This document shows, piece after piece, positions 9,451 through 18,131 of a DNA stretch of 50,708 nt. The notes under the pieces are model-generated. The model saw only the letters and a program-made list of their open reading frames with translations. It had not been told where the DNA came from and did no database searches. Location of the stretch: the NCBI GenBank assembly GCA_030693705.1, contig JAUYAB010000088.1, positions 1 through 50,708 on the forward strand, in the 5' to 3' direction. How positions within the stretch are numbered: position 1 is the first letter of the stretch; each line of letters begins with the position of its first letter. The position numbers were made by a program, and so were the translations under genes. The stretch comes from Ignavibacteria bacterium. Lineage in GTDB: Bacteria; Bacteroidota; Ignavibacteria; Ignavibacteriales; Ignavibacteriaceae.

Positions 9451-10304
9451 CTTCGTTTCCCTATAATCGTTTTTAGCAGTCCCTCATCAATTTTTGTTTT
9501 GGGAATCCAGCCTAATTTTAACAAAGGAGTATTGTCAGAAACCGACTTCATCAACTCATTTTCTCTGTATGAAATTGCTCCAAAATTCAAAGTTGAACTA
9601 CTATTAGTCATCCTTTTTAACTTTGTCATTAACTCCTTAATAGAGATTAAATCACCTGAGCCTACCTCAAAGTGATTAAATTTATTTGGTAATTTATGAT
9701 TTAAATTCACAATTAATTCGTAGGCATCCAGAATATCTTCGTAAAAAACAAAATCTCTTTTCTGTTCTCCTAAGGTCAAGTCAATTGAGATTTCGTTTTT
9801 TTGCAGTCTTTCTATCATCGTATTTATTAAGTTAGTGTTGCTTGCCCCGGGACCATAAAAATGTTCGAGTTGCAGATTAACTGATTTGATTTGATCGCAT
9901 TTTAATAAAAGCCAATCTTTAAATTGTTTTTTTGTTAGAGCATAAGCGTTTGTATACCTATCCAAGGCAGTATCAGTATTAATAAACAATCCTACATTAT
10001 ATTTTATAGCCATATCAAGAACATTAAGGGGTGTCATTAAGTTAGTCTCAATTATCTGAGAAATGTCTTCATTGTTTCTTCCATAAAAAGTTGCAGTATG
10101 GATAATAATATCAACTTTATTCTGCTCAAATAACTTTTTAATATTTTCTTGATTGGATAAATACGTTGGGATATTAAGATCTTTAATTCTAAAAAGATTT
10201 TCTAATGAAAATTCTGTCCCAACAACATTAAATTTTTTTGAAAACCGTTTAGCTAGATTACTGCCTAGAAAACCATTTATTCCGGTAATAAGAATTGTCT
10301 TCAT
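9447..10304 (-). CDS. rfbS: CDP-paratose synthase (CDP-4-keto-3,6-dideoxyglucose reductase)
   Basis: NAD(P)-dependent reductase of the epimerase/dehydratase superfamily, about 285 residues. TGINGFLGSNLAKRF is the nucleotide-binding loop. INTDTALDRYTNAYALTKKQF carries the catalytic Thr and the YxxxK pair and resembles abequose/paratose synthases. It would reduce C4 of CDP-4-keto-3,6-dideoxyglucose. Because a tyvelose epimerase follows immediately, paratose is the more likely product than abequose. I chose the ATG at 10,304 (MKTILITG), since the frame extends three codons upstream only to a TTG. It overlaps the epimerase by four bases. Confidence 0.8.
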   Translation of the reverse strand: MKTILITGINGFLGSNLAKRFSKKFNVVGTEFSLENLFRIKDLNIPTYLSNQENIKKLFEQNKVDIIIHTATFYGRNNEDISQIIETNLMTPLNVLDMAIKYNVGLFINTDTALDRYTNAYALTKKQFKDWLLLKCDQIKSVNLQLEHFYGPGASNTNLINTMIERLQKNEISIDLTLGEQKRDFVFYEDILDAYELIVNLNHKLPNKFNHFEVGSGDLISIKELMTKLKRMTNSSSTLNFGAISYRENELMKSVSDNTPLLKLGWIPKTKIDEGLLKTIIGKRR

Positions 10305-10342
10305 AAAACACAAATTTCACTAATTGAAATAAATTGCACGAA

Positions 10343-11026
10343 TTACACCCAATCATCCGTTAAAATTTGCTCAGATGATATCTTTTGATCAAGTAAATAT
10401 TTCTTAAAGTTGTTTATCATAACAGGTGGACCTGAAATAAAGTAAACTGAATCTTTATTCGCCTCATAAATTAAATTTATATCAAGTTTTCCTCTTTGAT
10501 CTTGATTAACAATCGTTATGTCAAAATCGGGATTTATCATTTTAGTTAAGTCGAGCTCTTTACTAAAAATATTGTAGTTATTAGTTCTTACTCCAAAATA
10601 AAGTTTTGGAGTCGTGTAATCAGAAAAGGAATTATCCGTAAATAATGAAAGAAATGGCGTGATACCGGTTCCTCCTGCAATAAAAACACAATTATGTTTA
10701 TTATGTCCTCTCTGAAAAAAATCACCGTACGGCAACTTTAACAAGACTTCTTTGCCTTCACGCAATTCATCAGCCATACGTTTCGTAAATCTCCCGTTGG
10801 CAGAGAATGTGATTTTTAGTTGTGCTTGATTCGGATCACTTTGCATTGAAAAACATCTTGATTCCGGCCACTGCCCAATACCATCATAATCATCCAATGC
10901 AAGATGTAAAAACTGCCCGGGTAAATATTTAAATTTTTTATCTGAGGAAAAAGTAACGGAAAAAATATCTGTTAAAGGATTTTTTATTTCTTCTACCGTT
11001 GCATTATACTTTCTTACTATTGCCAT
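10343..11026 (-). CDS. Ferredoxin-NADP reductase-like protein, E3-type partner of the 3-dehydrase, lacking the ferredoxin domain
   Basis: 227 residues with an FAD domain (PGQFLHLALDDYDG, RCFSMQ) and an NAD(P)H domain (VFIAGGTGITPFLSLF, YFISGPPVMINNFK). In the dideoxyhexose pathway, E3 (AscD/RfbI/DdhD) passes electrons from NADH through FAD and its own N-terminal plant-type [2Fe-2S] ferredoxin to the PMP form of RfbH. Standard E3 proteins have roughly 330 residues. This one starts directly at the flavin domain, and no CxxxxCxxC ferredoxin motif is present. It sits between rfbH and the paratose synthase, so the role is well supported by position. Either a separate ferredoxin serves it, or it reduces the RfbH cluster directly. 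Confidence 0.8.
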   Translation of the reverse strand: MAIVRKYNATVEEIKNPLTDIFSVTFSSDKKFKYLPGQFLHLALDDYDGIGQWPESRCFSMQSDPNQAQLKITFSANGRFTKRMADELREGKEVLLKLPYGDFFQRGHNKHNCVFIAGGTGITPFLSLFTDNSFSDYTTPKLYFGVRTNNYNIFSKELDLTKMINPDFDITIVNQDQRGKLDINLIYEANKDSVYFISGPPVMINNFKKYLLDQKISSEQILTDDWV

Positions 11027-11067
11027 ATCCTTAATACTTTGTGTAATATTCAGTTTTACATTATGGA

Positions 11068-12378
11068 CTAATACTTCACCATAAATTGGTCAACGATTTT
11101 TTCTATATAATCTAGTTTTTCTGAAGTATTTCCAGGATAAGTCCCAAGAAAAAATGTATTATTCATAATATAATCTGAGTTGTTCAAATGTTCTGCAATT
11201 TTGAAATTTTTCCCTATAAAAGCAGGCTGACGCACCATGTTCCCCGCAAATAGATTCCTTGTTTCAATTAAGTATTCATTTAAATACTTTGTAAGCTGGT
11301 CTCTCTTAAATGGAGCGCTTTCTTTTACAGTAACAATAAAACTAAACCACGCGGGATCAGAATTTTCAGTTGCTTCTGGAAGTATGAAATAATCAGAGTA
11401 TTTAGTGAAAATTCGTTTATATTCGTGAAAATTTGTTTTCCTTTTCTCGCAAAACTCAGGCAGTTTATCCATCTGTGCAGCCCCTATAGCAGCTTGCATG
11501 TCTGTCATCTTAAGATTATAACCAATCTCTGAATAGACATATTTATGGTCGTAACCATAAGGAAGAGTTCCAAAATTTTGAGAAAATCTTTTCCCGCAAG
11601 TATTGTTCTCTCCACCGGCACAATAACAATCCCGCCCCCAATCTCTGAATGATTTTATTATTTTCCCAAGTTGTTCGTCATTCGTACAAACAGCTCCCCC
11701 TTCTCCGGTTGTTATATGGTGTGCTGGATAAAAAGAGATCGTGGAAATATGCCCGAACGTCCCTGTGTATTTTCCATTATACTTACTTCCAAAAGCATCA
11801 CAATTATCTTCTATCACCCACAAGTCATTTTGCTTCGCTAAATCCATAACCGCATCAAGATTAAAAGGATTTCCAAGTGTATGTGCAATAAAAATACATC
11901 TTGTTTTTTCGCTGATTGCTTTTCTCATCATCTCGATATCAATATTGTAAGTTGGAATAGTAACATCGACAAAAACCGGAACACATTGATTCTGAATAAT
12001 GGGAGTGACAGTAGCAGGAAACCCGGCTGCCACAGAAATAACTTCATCGCCCGGCTTTAATCTTCTATCTCCCAATTTTTCAGACGTTAATGCTGAAAAA
12101 GCAATTAGGTTTGCTGATGAACCTGAATTAACAAGAACAACATTTGAGACTCCAAGAAATTCTGATATTTTTTCTGCAAAGGCTTCCGAATATCTCCCTT
12201 CTGTCAACCAGAAGTCAAGGGAAGAATCAACTAAATTAACAATTTCTTTCTCATCAAAAACTCTACCGGCATAGTTAACACGCGATTTTCCTTCAATATA
12301 TTCATTGTCTGAAAATTTTATTTTATAATATTCTTTTGTGAGGTCTAATATTTGTTTTCTTATTTCTTTGTGATCCAT
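11068..12378 (-). CDS. rfbH: CDP-4-keto-6-deoxyglucose 3-dehydrase (iron-sulfur PMP enzyme)
   Basis: 436 residues from the chosen start. Aminotransferase-fold enzyme in which the usual PLP Lys is replaced by His (SFYPAHHITTGEGG, His220/221), the hallmark of this deoxygenase. It also carries the cluster ligands: Cys193, Cys251, Cys253 and Cys261, reproducing the C-X57-C-X-C-X7-C spacing known for the Yersinia enzyme. It removes the C3 hydroxyl of CDP-4-keto-6-deoxyglucose. The frame is open back to 12,435, overlapping rfbG. I prefer the ATG at 12,378 (MDHKEIRKQI) because it aligns with known N-termini, leaves a 19-base gap after rfbG, and has AGAG about 8 bases upstream. Confidence 0.93.
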   Translation of the reverse strand: MDHKEIRKQILDLTKEYYKIKFSDNEYIEGKSRVNYAGRVFDEKEIVNLVDSSLDFWLTEGRYSEAFAEKISEFLGVSNVVLVNSGSSANLIAFSALTSEKLGDRRLKPGDEVISVAAGFPATVTPIIQNQCVPVFVDVTIPTYNIDIEMMRKAISEKTRCIFIAHTLGNPFNLDAVMDLAKQNDLWVIEDNCDAFGSKYNGKYTGTFGHISTISFYPAHHITTGEGGAVCTNDEQLGKIIKSFRDWGRDCYCAGGENNTCGKRFSQNFGTLPYGYDHKYVYSEIGYNLKMTDMQAAIGAAQMDKLPEFCEKRKTNFHEYKRIFTKYSDYFILPEATENSDPAWFSFIVTVKESAPFKRDQLTKYLNEYLIETRNLFAGNMVRQPAFIGKNFKIAEHLNNSDYIMNNTFFLGTYPGNTSEKLDYIEKIVDQFMVKY

Positions 12379-12397
12379 AATTCTCTTTTCAACATGT

Positions 12398-13507
12398 TTA
12401 TTGACATCCATTACTGTTTCTTGCCCACCTGACATTTTTCTTTTCTGCGATTTCTAAATATCGAGTAATCTGTACGACTCTCTTATCAAATAAGTTATCG
12501 ACTTCATCCTCATCCAAATAGCCTTTTATAGTAAAATCAACTGTTTCATCAAAATCTAATACCGGGTTCCAACCGAGATTAGTTTGAGCCTTCGAGATAT
12601 CTAATTTTAGTAAACCAGCTTCATGAACTTTTTCATTAACCTCATCGGAAGCATATTTCCCGACACCACTTTTTGTAATCATTTTTTCAATAAGTTCTTT
12701 CACAGAAAATCTATTCTGATCGTTAGGACCGAAATTCCATCCCCCTTGATTTTTTTTACCATCAGAAAATAATTTTGAAGCAAGTAGTAAATATCCTCCG
12801 AGAGGTTCTAACACATGCTGCCAGGGTCTTGTTGCATTTGGATAACGAAGTAATAATGTTGATCTGTTTTTTATTGATCTAAAAAAATCCGGAACAATTC
12901 TATTTTCAGCCCAATCTCCGCCTCCTATCACATTACCGGCTCTTGCTGAAGCAATATTCGCAGTACCTTCTTTAAGAAAAAATGAATGCAGATAAGAATG
13001 AGTAATTAATTCGGAACCACCTTTGGAGGCGCTGTAAGGATCTTTCCCTCCCATTGGTTCATTTTCTCTATAACCCCATAGCCATTCATTATTCTGATAA
13101 CACTTATCACTAGTAATATTAACCGCAGATTTAACGGAGTTAGTTTTCCGTACGGCTTCAAAAAAATTAACTGTCCCCATTAAGTTTGTTTCAAAAGTAT
13201 AATGAGGATCATTGTATGAATCTATCACAAGGGGTTGTGCTGCCAGATGAAATGCAAAATCAGGCTTGATATCACTAAATACTTTAGATAATTTATCGAA
13301 GTCCCTTATATCCCCCTCGATGTGATTGATCCTTTCCTCTAATCTGCAAGTGACAAAATTATCCTTTTTAGTTTTAGGCGGAAGAGCATAACCATAAACA
13401 TCAGCCCCCAATTCAAGCAGCCAAATTGACAACCATGAACCCTTAAAGCCGGTATCCCCGGTGATTAATACGCGTTTACTCTTAAAAAGATTAGCGAATG
13501 TTAGCAT
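12398..13507 (-). CDS. rfbG: CDP-glucose 4,6-dehydratase
   Basis: 369 residues, the normal length. ITGDTGFKGSWLSIWL is the NAD-binding loop and is typical of RfbG. HLAAQPLVIDSYNDPHYTF, then NITSDKCYQN and EPMGGKDPYSASKGGSEL give the active-site Thr/Asp and the YxxxK pair. RPWQHVLEPLGGYL is another RfbG landmark. It converts CDP-glucose to CDP-4-keto-6-deoxyglucose, the substrate of rfbH next door. The gene lies 69 bases downstream of rfbF. Confidence 0.93.
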   Translation of the reverse strand: MLTFANLFKSKRVLITGDTGFKGSWLSIWLLELGADVYGYALPPKTKKDNFVTCRLEERINHIEGDIRDFDKLSKVFSDIKPDFAFHLAAQPLVIDSYNDPHYTFETNLMGTVNFFEAVRKTNSVKSAVNITSDKCYQNNEWLWGYRENEPMGGKDPYSASKGGSELITHSYLHSFFLKEGTANIASARAGNVIGGGDWAENRIVPDFFRSIKNRSTLLLRYPNATRPWQHVLEPLGGYLLLASKLFSDGKKNQGGWNFGPNDQNRFSVKELIEKMITKSGVGKYASDEVNEKVHEAGLLKLDISKAQTNLGWNPVLDFDETVDFTIKGYLDEDEVDNLFDKRVVQITRYLEIAEKKNVRWARNSNGCQ

Positions 13508-13576
13508 GTTTTATACTATATGTGCTTGTTTGTGTTAATTCGAGTTAATGATGTTTCTTTGTAAAATTCGTAATAT

Positions 13577-14347
13577 TCACCATTTTTTCCAAAAAGCATT
13601 TCCGCTTTCCCACAGTTTATTTAGATGAATTAGGTCTCTTTCTGTATCAACACATTCCCAAAGTCCACTATGTTTGTAAACCATAATTTCCTGTTTTTTT
13701 GCTAACTCTTTAAAAGGACCGATTTCCAAATCACATCCATCCTCGCTGCTTAAATATTCTAATAGATTTTTATTGAATACCATATAACCCCCATTTATTA
13801 ATCCAACAGAAGTTTGAGGTTTTTCATCGAATGAGACTAATCTCCCATTTTCCTCAATTATTTCTCCAAATCTTGCAGGAGGGTGAACGCCAGAGATGGT
13901 TATGGTTTTACCATGCGACTTATGAAAGTTCACTAATTCCGCTATATCAATATCTGCGACACCGTCACCATATGTTACCATATTAACTTCATCCAAATAT
14001 GCTTCAAGTTTTTTAATTCTTGCTCCTTTTAGAGTATTAACTCCGGTATCAATTAAGGAAACATTCCAATCAACCTCATCGTGATTACTAAATGAAATAA
14101 TTTCTTTCGAGCCCAGTTTTATTGTGTAATCAATTGAATAAGCGTCATAATTATAAAAATACTCTTTGATTATTTCTGCTTTATATCCCAAAGATAAAAT
14201 AAATTCTTTGTACCCATAGACCGAATAACTTTTCATGATATGCCAAATAATTGGTTTATTCCCAATTTTTAGCATCGGTTTCGGAATTGATTCCGTTATG
14301 TTTCCAAGGCGAGTACCAAAACCACCCGCTAGAATAATTACTTTCAT
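13577..14347 (-). CDS. rfbF: Glucose-1-phosphate cytidylyltransferase
   Basis: 256 residues. LAGGFGTRLGNITESIPKPMLKIG is the nucleotidyltransferase signature in the RfbF form. YGDGVADIDI carries the metal-binding Asp, and SGVHPPARFGEI and GLWECVDTERDL are RfbF landmarks. It makes CDP-glucose from CTP and glucose-1-phosphate and so opens the CDP-tyvelose pathway that runs downstream to 8,449. Confidence 0.93.
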   Translation of the reverse strand: MKVIILAGGFGTRLGNITESIPKPMLKIGNKPIIWHIMKSYSVYGYKEFILSLGYKAEIIKEYFYNYDAYSIDYTIKLGSKEIISFSNHDEVDWNVSLIDTGVNTLKGARIKKLEAYLDEVNMVTYGDGVADIDIAELVNFHKSHGKTITISGVHPPARFGEIIEENGRLVSFDEKPQTSVGLINGGYMVFNKNLLEYLSSEDGCDLEIGPFKELAKKQEIMVYKHSGLWECVDTERDLIHLNKLWESGNAFWKKW

Positions 14348-14429
14348 AAAATTCCATTTATAAATTAGTATTGAGTTATGAGGTCAAAATCAATTATTTA
14401 AAAATTCATTTCGATAAAAATTGCAATCT

Positions 14430-15269
14430 TTATTGTTTCTCTTTATTAAACAAATCATAGTAATTTATTTTTTTAAAAACGTTAAGATTCCCATTGATTG
14501 TTGCATCCAGAATTTCTCGCCCATCTTTCTCGAATGCCTCCCTGGCTAAACTATATGAATACTCTTCTCCCGCATAATTTGGGATAGTCCATTTCATCCC
14601 TTCTTTGTAATATCCTTTTATAAAGTGATTGTCTTCAGTCCCGGAGCTTTTAATCCTTGTGCCGGGAACTCCTTTTTGATCAACTGTATATGAATGATCT
14701 TTCCCAATCAAGATTACTTCTTTAAATCCCATATAATACGCTAGTTGAATGCAAATGATAGTAACACTTTTCCCTGCCCCAATAGAATTTTGAAAATCAG
14801 CGTTAAATTTGGAGGAAAATTTCATTTTGTAAAAATTAGTGTTTTCCGTATGGGAAAAATTATTCCTTACTTCCCATGGAAAAAATTTAGGAATTTGAAC
14901 ATCATTATATTCTTGTGTGAATTGATTTAGTTGAACATCTATATCAGCTACAACCAGATATGTTGGCTTAAATTTCTTACTATGCTCAAGAAGATAAATA
15001 CGATTCATCCCAATTATATATTCATTTTCAAGAAGAGAAAGGTCCGTCTTATTTAAACTTGGCCCGTTGGCAACAATAAAACATCGTTTTCCCAAATGTA
15101 TGTTCTTAAATAGCGATATCTTTTTTTTATTAGTCTTACTGACACTTATCGGCAAATACCAAGCTATCGTATGGGGAATACTAAGAATTCTGCGGATTAT
15201 TGCATTTCTTATCCTTTTAAGAGATAATTCCTTCAACTTGCTACCTGGTAATCGAAAAAGATTAGTCAT
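14430..15269 (-). CDS. DUF115/MptE-like domain protein
   Basis: 279 residues. LGKRCFIVANGPSLNKTDLS (about 57-76) is the GPS loop of the DUF115/MptE-like fold, which is related to GT42-type sialyltransferases and 6-hydroxymethylpterin diphosphokinases. GMNRIYLL, SIGAGKSVTIICIQLAYYMGFKEVILIGKDHSY and a C-terminal region follow. Proteins of this family in polysaccharide or flagellin loci are suspected glycosyl- or nonulosonate-handling transferases. It stands alone between rfbF and a transposase relic, with no overlapping partner. Function is inferred only from family and context. Confidence 0.6.
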   Translation of the reverse strand: MTNLFRLPGSKLKELSLKRIRNAIIRRILSIPHTIAWYLPISVSKTNKKKISLFKNIHLGKRCFIVANGPSLNKTDLSLLENEYIIGMNRIYLLEHSKKFKPTYLVVADIDVQLNQFTQEYNDVQIPKFFPWEVRNNFSHTENTNFYKMKFSSKFNADFQNSIGAGKSVTIICIQLAYYMGFKEVILIGKDHSYTVDQKGVPGTRIKSSGTEDNHFIKGYYKEGMKWTIPNYAGEEYSYSLAREAFEKDGREILDATINGNLNVFKKINYYDLFNKEKQ

Positions 15270-15291
15270 GTATGATTCTTCATCAAATTAT

Positions 15292-15414
15292 TTAGTAAAT
15301 TTTATTCATATACTTAGTTACTTCTCCAACCCGCATCCCTTTGGTTTCTATCATTCCAACGACATCTTGCTTGTATTCTGTCTTGTAACGTCTTCTTTTT
15401 TGTCCTTCCATCAT
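15292..15414 (-). pseudogene. Truncated IS3-type OrfA transposase relic
   Basis: A 40-codon frame starts at a doubled ATG with AAAGGAAAGG about 6 bases upstream and ends at TAA. The peptide contains RRRYKTEYKQDVVGMIETKG, then MRVGEVTKYM. That matches the first helix and turn of the HTH_Tnp_1 domain of IS3-family OrfA proteins. The remaining two thirds of OrfA and all of OrfB are missing, and the DUF115 gene begins 22 bases after the stop. It is probably what is left after an insertion and deletion between two blocks of the locus. Confidence 0.6.
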
Positions 15415-15512
15415 GAGTACCTTTCCTTTTATATGGCAAATTTACTGCTTTATTTTTGATCCAATACTATGAGGTCAGGTAAACTAACAATAACTTTCAA
15501 TAAACAGAATTA

Positions 15513-16301
15513 TTACAAACCTTTATCATGTGCAATGGAAATGTTCTTTTTCTCCATTTCTTGATTAGATTTAGTACCCATAAATAAAAAATCAGTGCTG
15601 AAGGCTATAAAATTATATCCTTCATTAATTTTCTCTTTCAAACTTTGATAATTGGGGTCAATTACATGATACCCCATAGACATGTTTGAATTCCTACATG
15701 TAATTTTATATCTATCTAGTGCTTTTACAACTTTTAAATCATTATATTCCCCCGGTATTCCGAGTGAACCAGATAGGTCATAAGGACCAATAATAGTCCC
15801 ATCAATACCTTTCACTTTAATAATTTCTTCCAAATTATTAACAGCATCAATATGTTCAATCTGAGCAATTACAATTAGTTTCTCTTTCACCCACAATTTG
15901 TAGCTATCAAATCCAGCCCCATATTGTTGCGCACGAGCTAAACCAACCCCTCTCTTTCCTTCAGGAGGATATTTTGCAAAAGCTACTGCTTTTTGGGCAT
16001 CTTCAACAGTATTTACCATAGGAACAATAATCCCGTCAGCACCTGAATCTAAAACCCTTTTAATAACAACTTCTTCATTTTTACTAACCCGAACCAAGGC
16101 AGCTATTCCCTGTGCCTGTATTGTTGAGATAAGAATTTGCACCATAGCCAAATCTATTGTAGTATGTTCTATATCTATTACGAGCCATTCGAAACCAGCT
16201 TGTGCTAAAATTTCCGGAATTGCAGGATGACCAATAGTAATCCACGAACCAATTGTAAGTTCTCTATTCTTTAGTTTTTCTTTTAATAATATGTTTTTCA
16301 T
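15513..16301 (-). CDS. HpcH/HpaI-family aldolase
   Basis: 262 residues, the family length. GSWITIGHPAIPEILAQAGF, WLVIDIEHTTID, VRVSKNEEVVIKRVLDSGADGIIVPMV and IGPYDLSGSLGIPG are the usual blocks around the metal and pyruvate-binding sites (Arg, Glu and Asp ligands). Family members split or join pyruvate and an aldehyde. In a biosynthetic locus, with a CMP-sugar synthetase 700 bases upstream, a condensing role to make a 2-keto-3-deoxy acid sugar is possible but unproven. It is the last gene of a nine-gene run, and its start lies two bases after the cyclase stop. Confidence 0.75.
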   Translation of the reverse strand: MKNILLKEKLKNRELTIGSWITIGHPAIPEILAQAGFEWLVIDIEHTTIDLAMVQILISTIQAQGIAALVRVSKNEEVVIKRVLDSGADGIIVPMVNTVEDAQKAVAFAKYPPEGKRGVGLARAQQYGAGFDSYKLWVKEKLIVIAQIEHIDAVNNLEEIIKVKGIDGTIIGPYDLSGSLGIPGEYNDLKVVKALDRYKITCRNSNMSMGYHVIDPNYQSLKEKINEGYNFIAFSTDFLFMGTKSNQEMEKKNISIAHDKGL

Positions 16302-16303
16302 AT

Positions 16304-16993
16304 CTAATTGTCCAAATTTAATTCTGCAAAAACAGTCACTGCTCCACCATTACCGTCCTCAACAAACAGAGGAGCAACAATAACTTTGTTTATTGGATTC
16401 TGAATATTTGATAAAGCCATATCTTCAATAACTAATATTTCTCTTCCTCCATTATCCGGGGAAAGAAATTTTTGATGGCTTTCTCTACCCTCCTTGCGGT
16501 AATTCCAAGATGTAAGTGAAATGAAATCAAACCCTATACAACGTAGTTTCGGGTAGTTATTTCTTAAATACTCTGCAAGTTGTGGAGACAAGCCTGGATT
16601 GTCGTTCCAATACTTGTCATTTTGTCGAAATTTTTCATAACCAGTTCGAATAAGCAATAACTCAATGTCAATCGGAAATATTAATTTTCTCTTTACAATT
16701 TCTTGAGGATCGATCAGTGAACCATTTATACATGGAATATCCACAAGTACTACTTTGTTATAATAAAACTCCCCAGCACTAAAATTGCAAGACATTTTAC
16801 CTAGTTCATCAAAATGATATGGTGTATCAATATGCGTTCCTATGTGATTATTACTGAAATACCAACTTGAGGTATTTGCAGTGTCCCCATCCATGATCGA
16901 AGATTTTTTTTCGATTTTTACATAATCACGATTCCCATACGAAGGGATATTTGAAGTAATAGTATGGGAAAGTCGGACAATATTATTTTGCAT
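16304..16993 (-). CDS. Cyclase-family (kynurenine formamidase-like) metal hydrolase
   Basis: 229 residues with the family motif HIGTHIDTPYHF (residues about 50-61, HxGTHxDxPxH), which binds metal, and a later DFISLTSWNY region. Known members hydrolyse amides or act on small cyclic esters, but the family name says little about substrate. Its start overlaps the CMP-sugar synthetase stop by 11 bases, so it belongs to the same pathway. A formamidase, deacylase or lactonase step on a sugar acid would be reasonable guesses. Confidence 0.75.
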   Translation of the reverse strand: MQNNIVRLSHTITSNIPSYGNRDYVKIEKKSSIMDGDTANTSSWYFSNNHIGTHIDTPYHFDELGKMSCNFSAGEFYYNKVVLVDIPCINGSLIDPQEIVKRKLIFPIDIELLLIRTGYEKFRQNDKYWNDNPGLSPQLAEYLRNNYPKLRCIGFDFISLTSWNYRKEGRESHQKFLSPDNGGREILVIEDMALSNIQNPINKVIVAPLFVEDGNGGAVTVFAELNLDN

Positions 16994-17663
16994 TTTTTAG
17001 TCGCTGCGTCATCAAGAATTCTGCCCAATAAAAATCATCCATGTCATCAATATCAACTGATTCTAATCTCCAAGTAGAAAATAATTTGGGTTTTTTACCA
17101 ATTCTGTTTTTATTTTCTTGAAAGGACTCACGGGAGAAAATATAAATACAAGAATTCTCTTCATAGATACTAGATAAATTCTGAGTCTTAATTAATTTTG
17201 TTGGATCATGATTAATTGGAGTCCCATCCTGATAAAAAAAACGTTTTTGAACAGTTGTAACTGAGAAAAGAGAATCATATTCCTCGTCTTCAAAAAAAGA
17301 CTCTATACTCTTATCTATTGATTCTGTTGTTAATAAAGGATTGGTGCTATGGGTCTGAAGGAAAAAAGAACCTTTGGTTATTGAAAGATCGTACTCCATG
17401 ATCAAATTAGCTTCATTCGATGAAATTGTAATTAGGTGTTCTGGACGCATATGAACTGTAACATTGAAATTATTTTCAGCACTTTTTGCTATTTCTTCCG
17501 AATCAGTATTAATAACTATTTCATCTATATATTTACTATTTGAAAGGCTTTCAACTATCCAATGAAATAATGGTTTCCCGCAAAAATCCCTCATGTTTTT
17601 TCTCGGGACTCTTTCCGAATGGTGTTTCATAAACAAAAGAGCTTTTACTTCGGGTGTTTTCAT
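16983..17663 (-). CDS. CMP-sugar synthetase (acylneuraminate cytidylyltransferase family)
   Basis: 226 residues. The CTP-binding N-terminus is altered: instead of the common IPARGGSKxIPxKN it reads LLFMKHHSERVPRKNMR, keeping the ERVPRKN half. DEIVINTDSEEIAKSA, then QTHSTNPLLTTESID and a C-terminal SVDIDDMDDFYWAEFLM (metal and sugar-acid region) match the family. It would couple CMP to a sugar, usually an ulosonic acid. No NeuB-type synthase occurs in the window, so the substrate is not an ordinary sialic or legionaminic acid made here. It lies 6 bases downstream of the YhcH gene. Confidence 0.8.
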   Translation of the reverse strand: MKTPEVKALLFMKHHSERVPRKNMRDFCGKPLFHWIVESLSNSKYIDEIVINTDSEEIAKSAENNFNVTVHMRPEHLITISSNEANLIMEYDLSITKGSFFLQTHSTNPLLTTESIDKSIESFFEDEEYDSLFSVTTVQKRFFYQDGTPINHDPTKLIKTQNLSSIYEENSCIYIFSRESFQENKNRIGKKPKLFSTWRLESVDIDDMDDFYWAEFLMTQRLKNAK

Positions 17664-17669
17664 AAATTT

Positions 17670-18122
17670 TTAAGATATTTTAACTTTGATAGTAATTTTT
17701 TTAATTAATTCAGGTCCATAAACAAAATGTTGCGGTCCGTGTGCGTCCTCAGGGAAAAAGATGCCGAAAATATTATTACCAATTATTACATGACTCTCCT
17801 GGGTTGGATTTTTGTAGAAGGCTCTATCCTTTAAAGGATCATAATCAATATGCATTGTCATTCCTGTTAATGGACACCATTTGATTTTTTCTAAACCTAT
17901 TATCGGATATTGAATATCAATAACATTTTTGTGAGCTTCATATCCTCGCTCAAAAACAGCTACCGTTTCGTACTGACTTACTAAAGCTTTGACATTTTGG
18001 TTTACTTTGTATTCGCCGATTTCAATTTCCGGTTTTACATTCCTAAGGAATAACAATCCCTCATAAATATCGTTGGAGATTTTTTTGTATATATCAATAT
18101 TATGAAGACTATCAGCTATCAT
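17670..18122 (-). CDS. YhcH/YjgK/YiaL-family protein
   Basis: 150 residues, the family length. VAVFERGYEAHKNVIDIQYPIIG and FFPEDAHGPQHF contain the conserved His/Glu residues of the cupin-like metal site. YhcH homologues accompany sialic-acid and other sugar catabolic genes and are thought to be anomerases or isomerases. Here the gene is buried in a biosynthetic run, between a cyclase-like enzyme and a CMP-sugar synthetase. That suggests an anomer-setting step before activation. The proposal is contextual. Confidence 0.75.
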   Translation of the reverse strand: MIADSLHNIDIYKKISNDIYEGLLFLRNVKPEIEIGEYKVNQNVKALVSQYETVAVFERGYEAHKNVIDIQYPIIGLEKIKWCPLTGMTMHIDYDPLKDRAFYKNPTQESHVIIGNNIFGIFFPEDAHGPQHFVYGPELIKKITIKVKIS

Positions 18123-18131
18123 ATTATTCTC

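Noticed and set aside
14377-15477. Ten-base repeat TATGAGGTCA on both sides of the DUF115 gene and IS relic (14,377 and 15,468)
   Set aside because: A ten-base match in AT-rich intergenic sequence is easily due to chance, and direct repeats this far from the relic do not fit an IS target duplication.
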